A stretch of DNA of 64,000 bases from Ooceraea biroi (Eukaryota > Arthropoda > Insecta > Hymenoptera > Formicidae). The translations under genes were made by a program, and so were the position numbers. This document shows positions 35,790 to 45,646 of the stretch, piece by piece. Under the pieces are notes generated by a model that did no database searches, was not told the DNA's origin, and was given only the letters and a program-made list of their open reading frames with translations. The DNA lies in assembly GCF_003672135.1 (NCBI RefSeq), contig NC_039518.1, positions 4,778,144 to 4,842,143 on the forward strand, written 5' to 3'. The stretch's first letter is position 1; every line of letters starts with the position of its first letter.

Positions 35790-36640
35790 ATCTTATCGGT
35801 TCATAGCCTGGACATGTTAGTATCATATGTTCTACTGTTTTTTCAATGCTTTGATATATGGGACAAGTGTTACTACTTTCAGATTTTCGTTTAAATAAAG
35901 TACTTCGTATAGATCCATATCCTATAAGAATTCCTGTTGTTTGCCTATCTGGTATGAACTAATTATTTACTTGTGCAAACTTTATGTCATTAATGAATTG
36001 ATATGTTTGTCTCCCGCTTGTTCCAACTCCCATCTCTCTTGCCAGCACGTTTGCACTTCCTGCTCAATTTTCTGATATTCTAATTCTATCCATATGTTTT
36101 CTTTAGATTCTTTAGTTGTAAAATTATAAGTCTTCCAGTTTACTGAATTATTCTTCCTAACTTTAGTTTTTAGTGCTCTTTCAATAATCGATAGATCTAG
36201 TGGCATGAGGCCTGCTATTGCTTGCATAGCGACTGTCGATGTTGTACGTGTCGCTTTTGTAACCATTAATAATAGTGAACGTTGCGCCGCCATCAAGTGT
36301 CTTTTAACCATAGAATGTAGTTCTATCATACCATACAGATGATGCATATGTTGCAATAGGAATGGCTACCATATTATATAAGATCTTTTTTGTATGATAT
36401 TTTATTCCCCATTTTTCTTTTGATATTCATTTTATAGCCATAATCAAGTTAATTAATTTATTTTTTATAAATTTGGCATGCATAATAAAATTCAGTTTTT
36501 CATCTAATATAACTCCTAAATATCTCAAGTGTGTACAGTATTTAATGTTTATCTAATTTATTTTGATTCTAGACATTCTTTCCCTATCTAACTTTCCTTT
36601 TAATAGCTGTAGGATAATTGAGTGGCCAAGGTTTTGGGAT
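35790..36640 (-). pseudogene. Non-LTR retroelement RT C-terminal remnant
   Basis: On the minus strand LRYLGVILDEKLNF, a typical post-RT motif, is followed by KWGIKYHTKKILYNM and ATYASSVWYD. A frame at 35982-36356 then contains AAQRSLLLMVTKATRTTSTV and MQAIAGLMPLDLSIIER. Further on comes the zinc knuckle CPICQSIEKTVEHMILTC (near 35830-35890). The order matches the C-terminal third of R1/Jockey-type ORF2. Stops and frame changes interrupt it, for example after LIMAIK. It is more AT-rich than the big R1, so it is a different lineage. Confidence 0.65.
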
Positions 36641-36944
36641 ATAAAGATACTGTATTTCATACGGTGTGAATCGTAGCTCGGTCGAAGAGAGACTGCCTAA
36701 TACGCTCGGTTTCTGTATAAAAACGGCGGAATTACAATCCGTCGCCGATTCGGCGGCTCGTCTGATATTCGAGCAAAGCTATGCCGCGCTGGCCGGTATC
36801 GTTTGTTATTATATCGGCGGCGTTCGAATTCTTTTTATCGCTTACATCAAACGCCACGGCGTCTTAAACTCTTACATAGCATAGCTGCAGATTTTTCACT
36901 ATAAATATTTAGTTTGTGCCTCAAACACCATTTCATTAGTAAGT
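36620..36944. other. GC-richer unidentified insert with 72-codon frame
   Basis: The frame 36666-36884 on plus (…SVADSAARLIFEQSYAAL…) has codon use and composition unlike its AT-rich flanks and looks protein-like. I do not recognise it. It may be a fragment of another element or a transferred sequence. Confidence 0.25.
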
Positions 36945-37524
36945 AGTAGATAGGGACAACTAATGTGAGAACGCGGTATCCAAGGATAACGTGCTCGTGC
37001 GACATCGCTCTTCTGAGCATACGCTACAATTACATCTACCATCTAGCAAGACCGCCCCGAGACGGGCGATGGAGAAAATCCAGCAGCGCCTGCGGGCTAC
37101 TCGCAGGATGGACAGTTCGGCCGCGGCATTGCAGTCCTCCCGGCTAAAATGCTCTCCTACCTAGCGTTATACCTCCGAAAACTTCGGTCGGTCATTGCGC
37201 CGTCCTGCACCTACCGCGACCACGGGGACCACGGGGAGGCCTGTCCACTACGTCCCGCCCGGACGTACGCCCTGACCCTGTTGTAGGAAATAGGAGTGGA
37301 GAAGGGTAGGGAAATGGCCGCGAGGCCAATGGACAAAGGTAAGGACCCTACCTATCATGTATCTAAGGTTGGAGGAGGGGCTCGACCGCACGGCCCTCCG
37401 AGACGAGTAACCTAAATTACCCGAAAATGTGGTGTTCTCGCGAAGGTTGTGAGGACACATCCTCATGCCTGGAGTCTCCGACATCCTCCAGGTGGATGAT
37501 CCCAGAAGCTAACCTACCTAGTAT

Positions 37525-38196
37525 TCAATTGAAGCCCTTTAGCCAAAGAATCTCCCGGCAAAAGTCGGCGAAAACAGAGAAGGCCTCCGGGATCGACACG
37601 AGGAAATGTGCTGCCTCCGGCCATCTCCAGTCTCCGACTGGCACAAATTCTCGAAGAGCCTCCCTTTGCGGCTCGAATAGCGGACAATCCAGGATGTGAT
37701 GAGCGACGGTATCTTCTCCGGTACGGCACACACAAAGCCCGTCAGCAGCGAGCCCGAGAGACGCGAGGCGTCCCCTAAAATCGCCGTGTCCCGTGAGCAT
37801 CTGCGTTTCCCAGTGATTGGGTCGCACCCACCGCGCCTCTAACCTATCCCGGACGTCCTTGAAGAAGGCGAAGGTATTGCGGCCTTTCCCAGAAGAAGAC
37901 CATCTAGTTTGCCACATGGTTATCGCCTTACCCTTTACGCCCTTAGTTGCGTCTTCCCTATCAGCAGGGATCTCTACGTCCCCAATCCTAGTGTCCTTAT
38001 CTTTCCTAATGTCATATTCTGCCCTGCGCACCTGAAGAAGGAGGTCTATTGGAATAACACGCGCAACTACACAGAGCGACTCCCACGACGCCGTGCGGTA
38101 AGCACCAGTCATCGAGATGAGTGCCTGGCGCTGAAAAGGCCCTAAGAACGCGAAGATCGCTCTCCGTACAGAGGTTGGCCCACCCTGTGGCAGCAT
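37525..38196 (-). pseudogene. R1 ORF2 C-terminal domain with CCHC knuckle
   Basis: This 223-codon frame begins near PFQRQALISMTGAYRTASW and IDLLLQVRRAEYDI. This is the post-RT region in which R1 proteins carry a conserved helix. It ends with the knuckle CVCRTGEDTVAHHILDCPLF (near 37700-37740), typical of R1/LOA-type elements, and FCREILWLKGFN. It continues the RT region from 38281, but a stop or frame change separates the two. Confidence 0.8.
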
Positions 38197-38280
38197 AGGC
38201 TACTTTTGGGATGAGCGCGCCCCCGTAGATGATGGAGAGCGCCCTAAAACGAAGCCCCCACTGGGCTCTCGCTACCTCAC

Positions 38281-39046
38281 CTAACCTCTGAAACAGTGAC
38301 CCGGCCTTGTCGCTGAGGTTTCAGCAATGAGTACTAACTCCCATGCCCCTATCAAAGTGGACCTAAGGTATCTAACGGCTTCCATAAAAGCTATATTGGC
38401 GCGTCGTAACTTAATGGCCGGTGGTTTACTCGCAAAGTCTACTACACGTTTCCTAGTTTTCCGTTTCCTATCGGGTCGCACTTCTTCCCGCCTGCCTATT
38501 GGGGCCTTCTGTGCTTCGGTGCTCCTGAGGAGGATAGCCTCAGTCTTGCGTTCCGAGAGCTCGAGTTTGGTCGACCTACACCAGCTAACGATCAGGTCAA
38601 CCGCTTGTTGATCCTTATCTTCTAATTCCCGACGCGAATCAGCTTTAAGCAGGACGAGAAGATCGTCCGCATAAGCGACAAAATCTTCCCCTAACAACTG
38701 TTCGAGCAGTCGGAGGAGACCGTCGAACATGAGGTTCCAGCAAGCCGGACCGAGGACAGAGCCCTGTGGCACCCCCTCGTGGCCCACTTAGATACCTTGA
38801 GCGAACCGCAGGATATAATTACCCTCCTACCGTCAAAGTAACTCTGAAGTACCTTGAAAACGTTCCTAGGGCAATCTCTCTGCTTGAGACTATGTAAAAC
38901 GAGGGGCCACCAAACGTTATCAAAAGCCCCGGATATATCGAAGAGTAACGCGGCCGCATACCTCCTCTTAGAGACAGTCACCATACGTCTTACCTCGACG
39001 ACGGTGTCTTCCGCCGACCTACCCGGCATGAAGCCGACCTGCCTGT
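38281..39046 (-). pseudogene. R1 reverse transcriptase (3' two thirds)
   Basis: Starting at the insertion point, RQVGFMPGRSAEDTVVEVRR and ALLFDISGAFDNVWWPLVL (RT motif A) lie in one frame. A frame change near 38785 follows. EGVPQGSVLGPACWN (motif B), FVAYADDLLVLLKA (motif C, YADD) and LSERKTEAILLRS then follow in another frame (38281-38787). The catalytic Asp residues are preserved, so the frameshift is the main lesion here. The encoded enzyme would have primed reverse transcription from the nicked 28S target. Confidence 0.85.
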
Positions 39047-39345
39047 TGTCACGTCCCGGTAAAAATCGAACTTTCTCTTTTCTCTCAACGGTCCGAACGA
39101 CGCGCACAAGACGCACCTCGGAACCGCCATTTTGTCGGTACTGCTACTTCCACGAGGGACGTCCCACTCTCCAACCCACTCTCACGAGAGAGGAAATCCC
39201 CACTACCGAACCGCCGCAGCACCGAGCCGCCGAAAACAAAGGACCTCATTGCAGGACCGGAAAAGTCCAGTTCGACTCGCGACTCCGAACCAAGAGGTTC
39301 ACTCGACACTCAAGGGCCACGGTTAGCCTTTTTCTATTTCAATCT

Positions 39346-39475
39346 CTAATTCGAACTTAGAACTTTTCCATTCCTTCGTATTTCGACTTAGAATATTTTT
39401 CAATCTTCGTATTTTGACTTAGAATATTTTCCAATCTTCATATCTCGACTTAGAATATTTTTCAATCCCCGTATT
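39346..39475. repeat. Four ~32-bp tandem repeats
   Basis: The unit CGACTTAGAATATTTTTCAA + TCTTCGTATTT is repeated about four times with small changes, upstream of the first ORF of the TIR element. Confidence 0.8.
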
Positions 39476-39904
39476 TCAGAGTTATTTTAGATATAAACGT
39501 TAACATTAATAACCGTAGTAGTTAACTTAAATTTTGTAACAACAATTGTATTTCACCAATTCATTTTATTAGAATATATGTATTTTGTGTGCTTGAATTT
39601 ACGATTTATTTTTATTTTTGACCACCAAGCCGATTTGATCACAATTCAGCGACTATAAATATTACGCAGCTACCTCAGTTTCGGTCATTGTGTTTGTGTG
39701 TGTGTGCAACCAATTAACGAGCCTACAGTGCGGACAACGCACGTTGGTCTTCATTCCGCTGAGCCGACAGTCTTACAGTGCGGACAACGCACGGGGCGGT
39801 CACTCGGTAACGCACCCCTTTCCGCACCACTCTCACCACAAGGTACACTCTAACTGAGGCGCGCACGTTTTAACATTAACTTCTGCATAAATGACGAAGT
39901 TCTA

Positions 39905-40345
39905 ATGCCGAAAACGAGACGAGGAGGAAAGAAACACCGTGCAAGACGTTTAGCTCGTATATTTTCTAACTTAGAATCAGTGAACACCGTCGTCTCGCAG
40001 TATTACGGCATCGAGCCTCACTACATTGACCCAGAATACGAGGCACTTTTCCGATCACGCGACCGTGACACTAACAGAAATAACAATAATTCCATCATAA
40101 CGCGACTCACGAAACCGAGAGTGACCAGCAACTCTGTCGTATCACACCGAGTGATTCTAATCACGAACGGAAGCAACGAAGCCACGTGGGCAACGAGACT
40201 GGTCCCCATTTCATGCAACCTGCGGTACTCTCTGTGCCAGGATATTCCCGAGGGGGACCCTCGCCGAACTCATTACGATAGGCTGGCACAAGAGATCAAG
40301 GTACAGCGCTGGATCGAGAGTAACCAAGAACCCCTCGGTAAGTGA
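39905..40345 (+). CDS. Unrecognised basic protein of the TIR element
   Basis: This 146-codon frame starts MPKTRRGGKKHRARRLARIF, a strongly basic, probably nucleic-acid-binding N terminus. The middle has SVVSHRVILITNGSNEAT and the C terminus YDRLAQEIKVQRWIES. The frame ends with CCTCGGTAAGTGA, which also looks like a 5' splice donor. It might therefore be a first exon spliced across the tandem repeats to the zinc-motif ORF at 40620. I know no family for it. The upstream leader (39700-39890) has no competing ATG in frame that I could see. Confidence 0.5.
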   Translation: MPKTRRGGKKHRARRLARIFSNLESVNTVVSQYYGIEPHYIDPEYEALFRSRDRDTNRNNNNSIITRLTKPRVTSNSVVSHRVILITNGSNEATWATRLVPISCNLRYSLCQDIPEGDPRRTHYDRLAQEIKVQRWIESNQEPLGK

Positions 40346-40379
40346 AATTATCATACTATTACCTCTCAACTTACACCGG

Positions 40380-40600
40380 CCTAATGATAAATTAATGAAG
40401 TTATTGACTCACTCAAAGTAAAATGCAGAATATTACCACAGCTCTCTAATGATAAATTAATGAAGTTATCGACTCACTCAAATTAAAATTCAGAATATTA
40501 CTACAGCTTTTTAATGATAAGTTAATGAAAGTGATTAACTCATTCAAAGTAAAGGTCAGAACAGTATTGCAGTCGTCCATTAATGAGCTAATGAGGTTGA
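40380..40600. repeat. ~65-bp tandem repeats, about 3.5 copies
   Basis: The unit CTAATGATAAATTAATGAAG..TATTACNACAGCT is repeated at about 40380, 40446 and 40510, with a partial copy at 40572. The truncated copy at 11450-11610 has about 2.5 units. Confidence 0.85.
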
Positions 40601-40619
40601 TTCATTATTATACAACCCA

Positions 40620-40877
40620 ATGGCACTTTGCGTGATCACGCGCGGATACAAAGACGTCGAAACACAAGCCGCGTTATGCGAAAAATGCAAATCCTCACGA
40701 ATCGGACCTATCTATCATAACGCGTACGCGAAAACGGAGACTCATAAATTGAATATCGGGCCCCGTGTGATTGATGTAATCTGTATATATTGTTCCGCAT
40801 CATTAACGACCTAACGACCGGCCCATAGATGCACACGTTGTTATAACGAAGTGATCGGTTTAATTAAGGGGAAGTAA
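40620..40877 (+). pseudogene. Zinc-motif protein of the TIR element, with internal stop
   Basis: It is the same protein as at 11170-11427: CEKC, CIYC and CTRC pairs in the same spacing. Here TAA replaces the Tyr codon after LTT (near 40812), and the rest of the frame, to GLIKGK, is still readable. Because the other copy is intact, this stop is a lesion of this copy. The preceding tandem repeats may be an intron. Confidence 0.55.
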
Positions 40878-41112
40878 ATTCAAATAAATTCGCCATCGGC
40901 CACCCCTTTTATTGAACCGAAATTTTTCACAAAGAGCGACCCTGCCACCCTTCCGCGGGAACTGCACTCCTGGCGAAATCACTCTGATCACGAGTATCCC
41001 CGGGTAGAATCCTCGGATTCAGTAACCCGAAACAGTGATCTAGTCCCGTGCTACACGTCCGAGTCCTGCATTCCAAAATTTGCAGCCGCGATTAGCCGGG
41101 ACGTAACACTGT

Positions 41113-41741
41113 CAGAGACCCTACCAGGCGCCAGTGATGTGTCCATGAGGCGCATTGTGATGAGTTTCTCGAAAAGTTTACCTACTACGGAGAGGAGACA
41201 AATGGGTCTGTACGATTTAGGGTCCTTCTCGTCCTTATTCCCCCTTTCCGAAGAATTCTAAGAGAACCCTCCTTCCAAATAGAGGGAAAGACGCCCCACT
41301 GAAGGCACCCGTTAAACGAACGAACTACTTAACCGGGAATAATCCTACATGCAGCCTTCAGCACAACAATCTCTACAAGATCGAGTCCTGGTGCCTTATT
41401 ATTATGGAAAGTCCGAACTGCCTGGGCCACCTCTGCCCGAGTGAAGGGCGAGGCATCGGCCGTATCGGGTGCTACCCGTGCACCGTCCCTAATTTCACGC
41501 TGCTCTGGCGTGTCCCTATCTTATCTTCCCGGTCGTCCGGAACGTGGACATCCAAAAGGCATTTGGCAGTTTCCTCCAAAGACATGGTGGAGTTTTCGTC
41601 TTGCCGAAGAGTACTCAAAACCTTCCCTACCTTTAGCTTACCGGCCTGTTGCTGGTATATGAAGCCCCAAGGCTCCTTGTTATCAGTTTGAGTGACGAAA
41701 TTGCGCCAGCTCGCAACTTTTGCCTTCTGTACCTCTCGGGA
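41113..41741 (-). pseudogene. R1 ORF2 linker and start of RT
   Basis: It continues the endonuclease frame after a TAA near 41742. It reads EVQKAKVASWRNFVTQ, PEQREIRDGAR, and FTRAEVAQAVRTFHNNKAPG (RT motif 0/1 region, with the usual K-APG). After a 1-bp indel in a G run near 41250 it reads SYRPICLLSVVGKLFEKLI (RT motif 2). It then meets the DNA insertion at 41112, and the RT resumes at 39042. Confidence 0.75.
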
Positions 41742-42917
41742 TTAGTTTCGCGAAGATGAGCGATATTCCCGTTTAATAGCGAGGTAAGTCGGGTCGTCAG
41801 GTTCCCAATGAAGATAAAGGTTCCTCTTTAGCCGGTAGAGCCGTTTCTTAAGAATAGGGAATTCCGGCGTCCTCCACGGGTTGGACTTCCTAAAAATCTT
41901 CTTCCTTGGCATAGCAGCTTCACAAGACTCCGTAAGGACTCCCGCTAGAGTCACCGCCATGTCTTCGACTTTACTTGCGGAGGCAAGATCAAGGACCTCG
42001 AGCCGCGATCTCGAGAGATCGGACAGGCTCTGGGTGAACACTTCCCAATCGGCCCAACGCACGTTGAACCGTGTGAGTCCTGCACACCCATCACCGCCTG
42101 TTGCTACCCTTGGCACCCTCAACCTAATGTCCACAGCACTGTGATCGCTGGTCGTCCAGTCGCGCCGTACCGTCCAATCCCCGATGAACTGGGTCATGGC
42201 GGGCGACGCCAATTTTACGTCGATGAATGACGAACCCCTTGTCGTCCAGAATGTGGGCGGCTGGCCAGCGCGATTCACAACGCACATACCATTCGCTCGG
42301 ATGCGGTCCTCAAACTTGGCCCCTCTTTCGTCTGTCCTCTGGGGACCCCAGAGGGACGACCGCGCGTTGGCATCTACCGCCACTAAGATTCTCTTCCCCC
42401 TCAGCGAATGAAACACCGTCTCGAGGTGCCTGAGGTGCATCTCAATCTCGTCGCTGTACTGGAAGTAACATGATGCAACATGGAATGAGAAGCCGGGAGC
42501 TCGCACTTCCGCACAGGCGCAATGGGTCGTGCTAAGTTGGGAGACAAAAAGCATATCCCAATTGGGATTACAGGTCGCAACCGCCGCCCACGGATGATGC
42601 GAGCGTACAGCGGCAATCCGCATCCCTGTCCCTAAACCATAGAAGGTGTGGCTGTGGCTCTGCTTCCTGACGTATGGTTCCTGCAAGAGCAGGACGTCAA
42701 GTCGCTTTTCTGCCACAAGCTGACGCACCTCACCCGTGACTACAGCCGAACGACGCATGTTCAGCTGTAGTACCCTAACTCCCGTGGTATTAAACGAGAA
42801 TCGCGACGCTCGAGAGGATGACAATCCCAACCCTTCTGCAGGCGCGGAGGCCGTGGATATGGATAAAAGAGAAGAAGCGGCCGAAACCGAAGACCTACCT
42901 GCTGTGACAACTGACAA
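41742..42917 (-). pseudogene. R1 ORF2 AP-endonuclease domain
   Basis: This 391-codon frame has RVLQLNMRRSAVVTGEVRQL (motif I, about residue 48), DVLLLQEPYVRK (about 75, catalytic Glu), LVAVDANARSSLWG (about 196), SSFIDVKLAS (about 255) and WTTSDHSAVDI (about 278, catalytic Asp-His). These are all apurinic-endonuclease-type motifs of R1, which nick the 28S target. The frame ends at a TAA (41742-41744) after EYRSSSRN that falls within the normal protein, so the ORF is broken. The chosen start is the first Met, and true ORF2 may begin further upstream. Confidence 0.85.
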
Positions 42918-44266
42918 TGGAGTGTGGGGTGTATGAGGGCTCGCGGCGCGTCGCCGGATCCTAACGGATGACTGGCAGAATGGAAGACTACCTGACCAGA
43001 AGTCCTACTTGTACGCCTATATAACGCGACTAACCTATCACACCTTTCTAAAATGACGTGGACAGCATGAAGGCTGCAACCTAGGGCCTGTGTTCCTCCG
43101 CGCTCGGCGCCTGGGACGCGCGGGTGCACAGCACGGCGAGGCGCTCTCGAGGAGTCGGAGACCACCGTCGAGTGCGCAGCCACGCAGGCGTGCGAGTCGA
43201 CGGCAGGAACTGCCCCCGCTTCTCCTCCCGCGGTCCTACCTGTCCAGAAACGTTGGAGCAGGCGGGCACTCTTCCTCAGCGCATTTTGGATAAACGAAAA
43301 CATGATCAAAACAAAAGAAAAGGACGGTTCGCCCATCATGGGAGCCCCATCGCAGTGGGGCCATTTCCCCGTCAAGATTTATCTTAGCGACGGATACCGA
43401 AGCCGAGAAGCAGCTTGTCAGGCAGTCACTCCCTATCGGCATCGTTGACTCTACTGAAAAGGATTACGGGGTAGGCCCGCTCCATTATGATGCAAAAGGA
43501 TTAACGTCACCCCTACCGAGAGGGCGGCACCTGATCCGAACAGGCGCCTGGCCCAAACCTCAGGCTAGACAGCGCCAGGTTTACCCTACCCAGCCGCAGG
43601 TACGAGGAAATAACGACCAACTAATCCTCCACTCCCCCACCCTAACACGTCAGCTTCAACCCCAGAATTGGCTCCGGACAAATAAAGGCTCTTCCGAGCG
43701 GTTCTCCCACATACCTCCACGGCTGCCCGCGAATGCCAGGTACTAACATCTCCTCGACCCCCGGTCAGGGGGGCTACTACTCCCCCCTTTGGCTAGTTTT
43801 CCAGGAATATCCGCTAACGGCTCGACCGGGGCCCATTCGCACCCACTCACACACCGAACCACACTGAGCACCCGGCTCTCCATTTACACACGCACCCACT
43901 CGTCGATACACGCATTCACCCTGAAAATAATAAGAAATGAAGGCCACGTTAGGGCCATTTGACCCGTGGCAAAGCAGGGTGAATTGGGCCACTTTGGGAT
44001 CCTTTATCGATCCGTGGCGAGGCAGTATAAAAGAGGGGGAGGTACCTGCTGGCGGCGGCCGCGTACACCTCGTCATTAGCCGCGGCGTGTTGCTTCCCTG
44101 GACTGCAGCGTAGAGCATTCGACTTTCCCCGGAGCACACGAGTTCGAACCCGCCACGACCGCGGTATGTTGTGTTGGCATCTGCAACGTCAAGTCATGTT
44201 GCGATGTTGTAGGCCCCGCGCCACGACACGACATCTCCACACACAGACCCAAGGTCCCAGGGATGT
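42918..44266 (-). other. R1 5' region with degenerate ORF1
   Basis: GC-rich sequence lies between the 28S boundary and the endonuclease. Overlapping frames of 60-200 codons on all strands reflect composition. I could not find the three CCHC knuckles expected of R1 ORF1, so ORF1 is deleted or too decayed to see. Confidence 0.5.
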
Positions 44267-44282
44267 AGTAGATAGGGACAGT

Positions 44283-44326
<44 letters not shown>

Positions 44327-44340
44327 AAGGCATTTGGCTA
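44267..44340 (-). rRNA. 74-bp 28S rRNA segment between the R1 and R2 sites
   Basis: In minus sense it reads TAGCCAAATGCCTTGTCATC through ATGAATGGATTAACGAGATT to TGTCCCTATCTACT. This is exactly the stretch between the R2 cut (…TTAAGG^TAGCC) and the R1 target. One C-to-T change is seen (CCTTG for the usual CCTCG). Foreign sequence abuts both ends. Confidence 0.95.
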
Positions 44341-45018
44341 TTCTCTGCGCGGATTGCTCTCCGCGGACTTTCCATATTTCGGCCCGGCATGGTCACTAGG
44401 AACAACGGAGTCCTACTCGTAGAGTACCTGGCAAGTTGGCTGTTGGTACTCTCTGTTTGCACGGAGCTCCCAACATATAACGAGAATTAACGCGATGTTT
44501 CCTTCAGTTTTCCTTGCTCGTATTCGTACTATCAAGACTTCCAACCCGGCCGTGCCAGCACGACGTGAAACCCGCTGACTGACCCACCAGGGAACTCTTG
44601 CCGTGGGCAAGAAAAATTAGCCAAGAACAGAGTCCTCTAGCTTTGAGGAAACGGGTGTTAGCCGAACAGTACCTCCCGACACCATCCGTTACCGGGAAAG
44701 ACCGCGTGGAGGTACCCGCCCAGAGATGCGCCCGGTCCGTGATAGACGCACTCTGGCTCTGTCGCCGTGGCCCGCGTGTTCGTGATCTCGGGCCGAGCGA
44801 CTCGCACTGCTAGCCTATACCACACAAATGCTTAAGCCTACGCACCAAAATGATGTAGAATTGATGCAGCTTGCGCCATTGTCGATGATGTAAAATTTGG
44901 TCACTTTCCCGCTTGGGTGTAAAAGGCCCTCACGTTCCGGATCCCCGATGTCTTGACGTAAAAGTCTGATGGCCTGCGACATGAGTTGTAAAGAGACTCG
45001 ATACCCGGTACCACCAGA
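44341..45018 (-). mobile_element. Probable 3' end of an R2 element at the 28S R2 site
   Basis: GC-rich non-coding sequence joins 28S precisely at the R2 cut position (44340/44341). This is the expected place of an R2 3' untranslated region. It has no ORF. Across the (TTTA)n tract at 45019 comes an R2-clade coding region. Whether both belong to one element or the latter was inserted separately is unresolved. Confidence 0.55.
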
Positions 45019-45022
45019 TTAA

Positions 45023-45073
<51 letters not shown>

Positions 45074-45076
45074 ATA
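45019..45076. repeat. (AAAT)n microsatellite, tail of the R2-clade element
   Basis: About 14 units of AAAT lie here. In minus sense this is a (TTTA)n tail about 50 bp after the stop-proximal region, as in several non-LTR elements. Confidence 0.9.
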
Positions 45077-45127
45077 GTTATCATGGTCCGCCCTCTCGGT
45101 ACCATTTCGTCAAGATTCGACGTCACT

Positions 45128-45645
45128 TTAGGCTAGCAGGCTGGTTGGGTCGGAAGTTTTATCCGACGGGCTGGAGGCCCTCGCCGGCTTGCGGGGAGCA
45201 TCGTAATCCATGAACATGTGGTATTGCTCGATGGAGTTACGTAACGCTATCAACGATTTATGATCAGCGTTTTACGGTCTGTTATATTCAACTTTGATAG
45301 GTTCCGGACCGTCTCCTTAGCTCCCCGCGTCCCTACCACAATTGGTAGAACTTCTGCTGACACTGCTCCTAATTTATGCCGCAGGTGAGGTAGCAGTCAG
45401 CTATATTTTTGTACTTTGTCTTTGTGTCCCTGAGCAAGGTAATCGTTATCTTCGTGGCGGACGGTGATGTCGACCACGTGGATCCCTTTCTGGCTCTGTA
45501 TCACCAGATCGGGTTTGAGATTCCCGCCCAAGGCCATCTTAAACATGGGTTCCCTCGTTACCGCTACCTCTTTGTCCCTTTTCGTGATTCTCTCTATGAT
45601 GAGATCCTTGATCTCATCGTGGCGGCGGATCGTATGCTGCTTCAT
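45128..45645 (-). pseudogene. R2-type restriction-like endonuclease (REL) domain
   Basis: It follows directly from the CCHC knuckle once the mariner is ignored. It reads HDEIKDLIIERI, MALGGNLKPDLVIQSQKG and IHVVDITVRHEDNDYL, the PD..D type nuclease core (K-P-D-L-V ... D-I-T-V). An in-frame TGA at 45397-45399, probably from a CGA Arg codon, follows KVQKYS. The frame then runs on through LLPHLRHKLGAV to TAA at 45128-45130. In R2 this nuclease nicks 28S rDNA to prime reverse transcription. Confidence 0.8.
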
Positions 45646-45646
45646 A

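Larger units (their letters stand above)
35425..36944 (-). mobile_element. Second R1-site insertion, short and degenerate
   Basis: The 3' end is a nine-base poly(A) (35425-35433) abutting the 28S R1 target. The 5' end lies at 36944, next to another copy of the 14-bp target (36945-36958). It is only 1.5 kb, and its middle carries a non-LTR RT remnant. It therefore sits in tandem behind the larger R1. 36620-36944 is unlike R1 as far as I can see. Confidence 0.6.
39047..41108 (+). mobile_element. 2,062-bp TIR element inserted in the R1 RT, CTGT target duplication
   Basis: The ends are TGTCACGTCCCGG and, inverted, TGTTACGTCCCGG. The flanks are CTGT at 39043-39046 and 41109-41112. Deleting the element and one CTGT restores the R1 reading VSDRQVGFM, so the insertion was precise. 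It has two ORFs, a 32-bp repeat array (39346-39475), a doubled ACAGTGCGGACAACGCACG (39726, 39775) and a ~65-bp tandem array (40380-40600). The 4-bp duplication with TGT..ACA ends could be a non-autonomous DNA element (Ginger-like) or a very unusual solo LTR. Confidence 0.85.
36959..44266 (-). mobile_element. R1 non-LTR retrotransposon at the 28S R1 site, interrupted by a DNA element
   Basis: The 5' end (44266) abuts the 28S target TGTCCCTATCTACT (44267-44280). The 3' end (36959) abuts a second copy of that 14-bp sequence (36945-36958). Removing the 2,062-bp insertion and its 4-bp duplication leaves about 5.2 kb, the usual R1 size. ORF2 order is AP endonuclease, reverse transcriptase and CCHC knuckle, and all three are recognisable. 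The element is dead, with stops, frameshifts and the internal insertion. Confidence 0.9.

Noticed and set aside
39047..41108. The 2-kb insertion as an ordinary LTR retrotransposon
   Set aside because: The two ends are inverted, not direct, repeats and no polyprotein, primer site or second LTR is seen; a solo LTR remains only a remote alternative.
45397..45399. TGA in the R2 nuclease as a possible selenocysteine or readthrough codon
   Set aside because: Other stops, frameshifts and a mariner already inactivate this element; C-to-T from CGA explains it.
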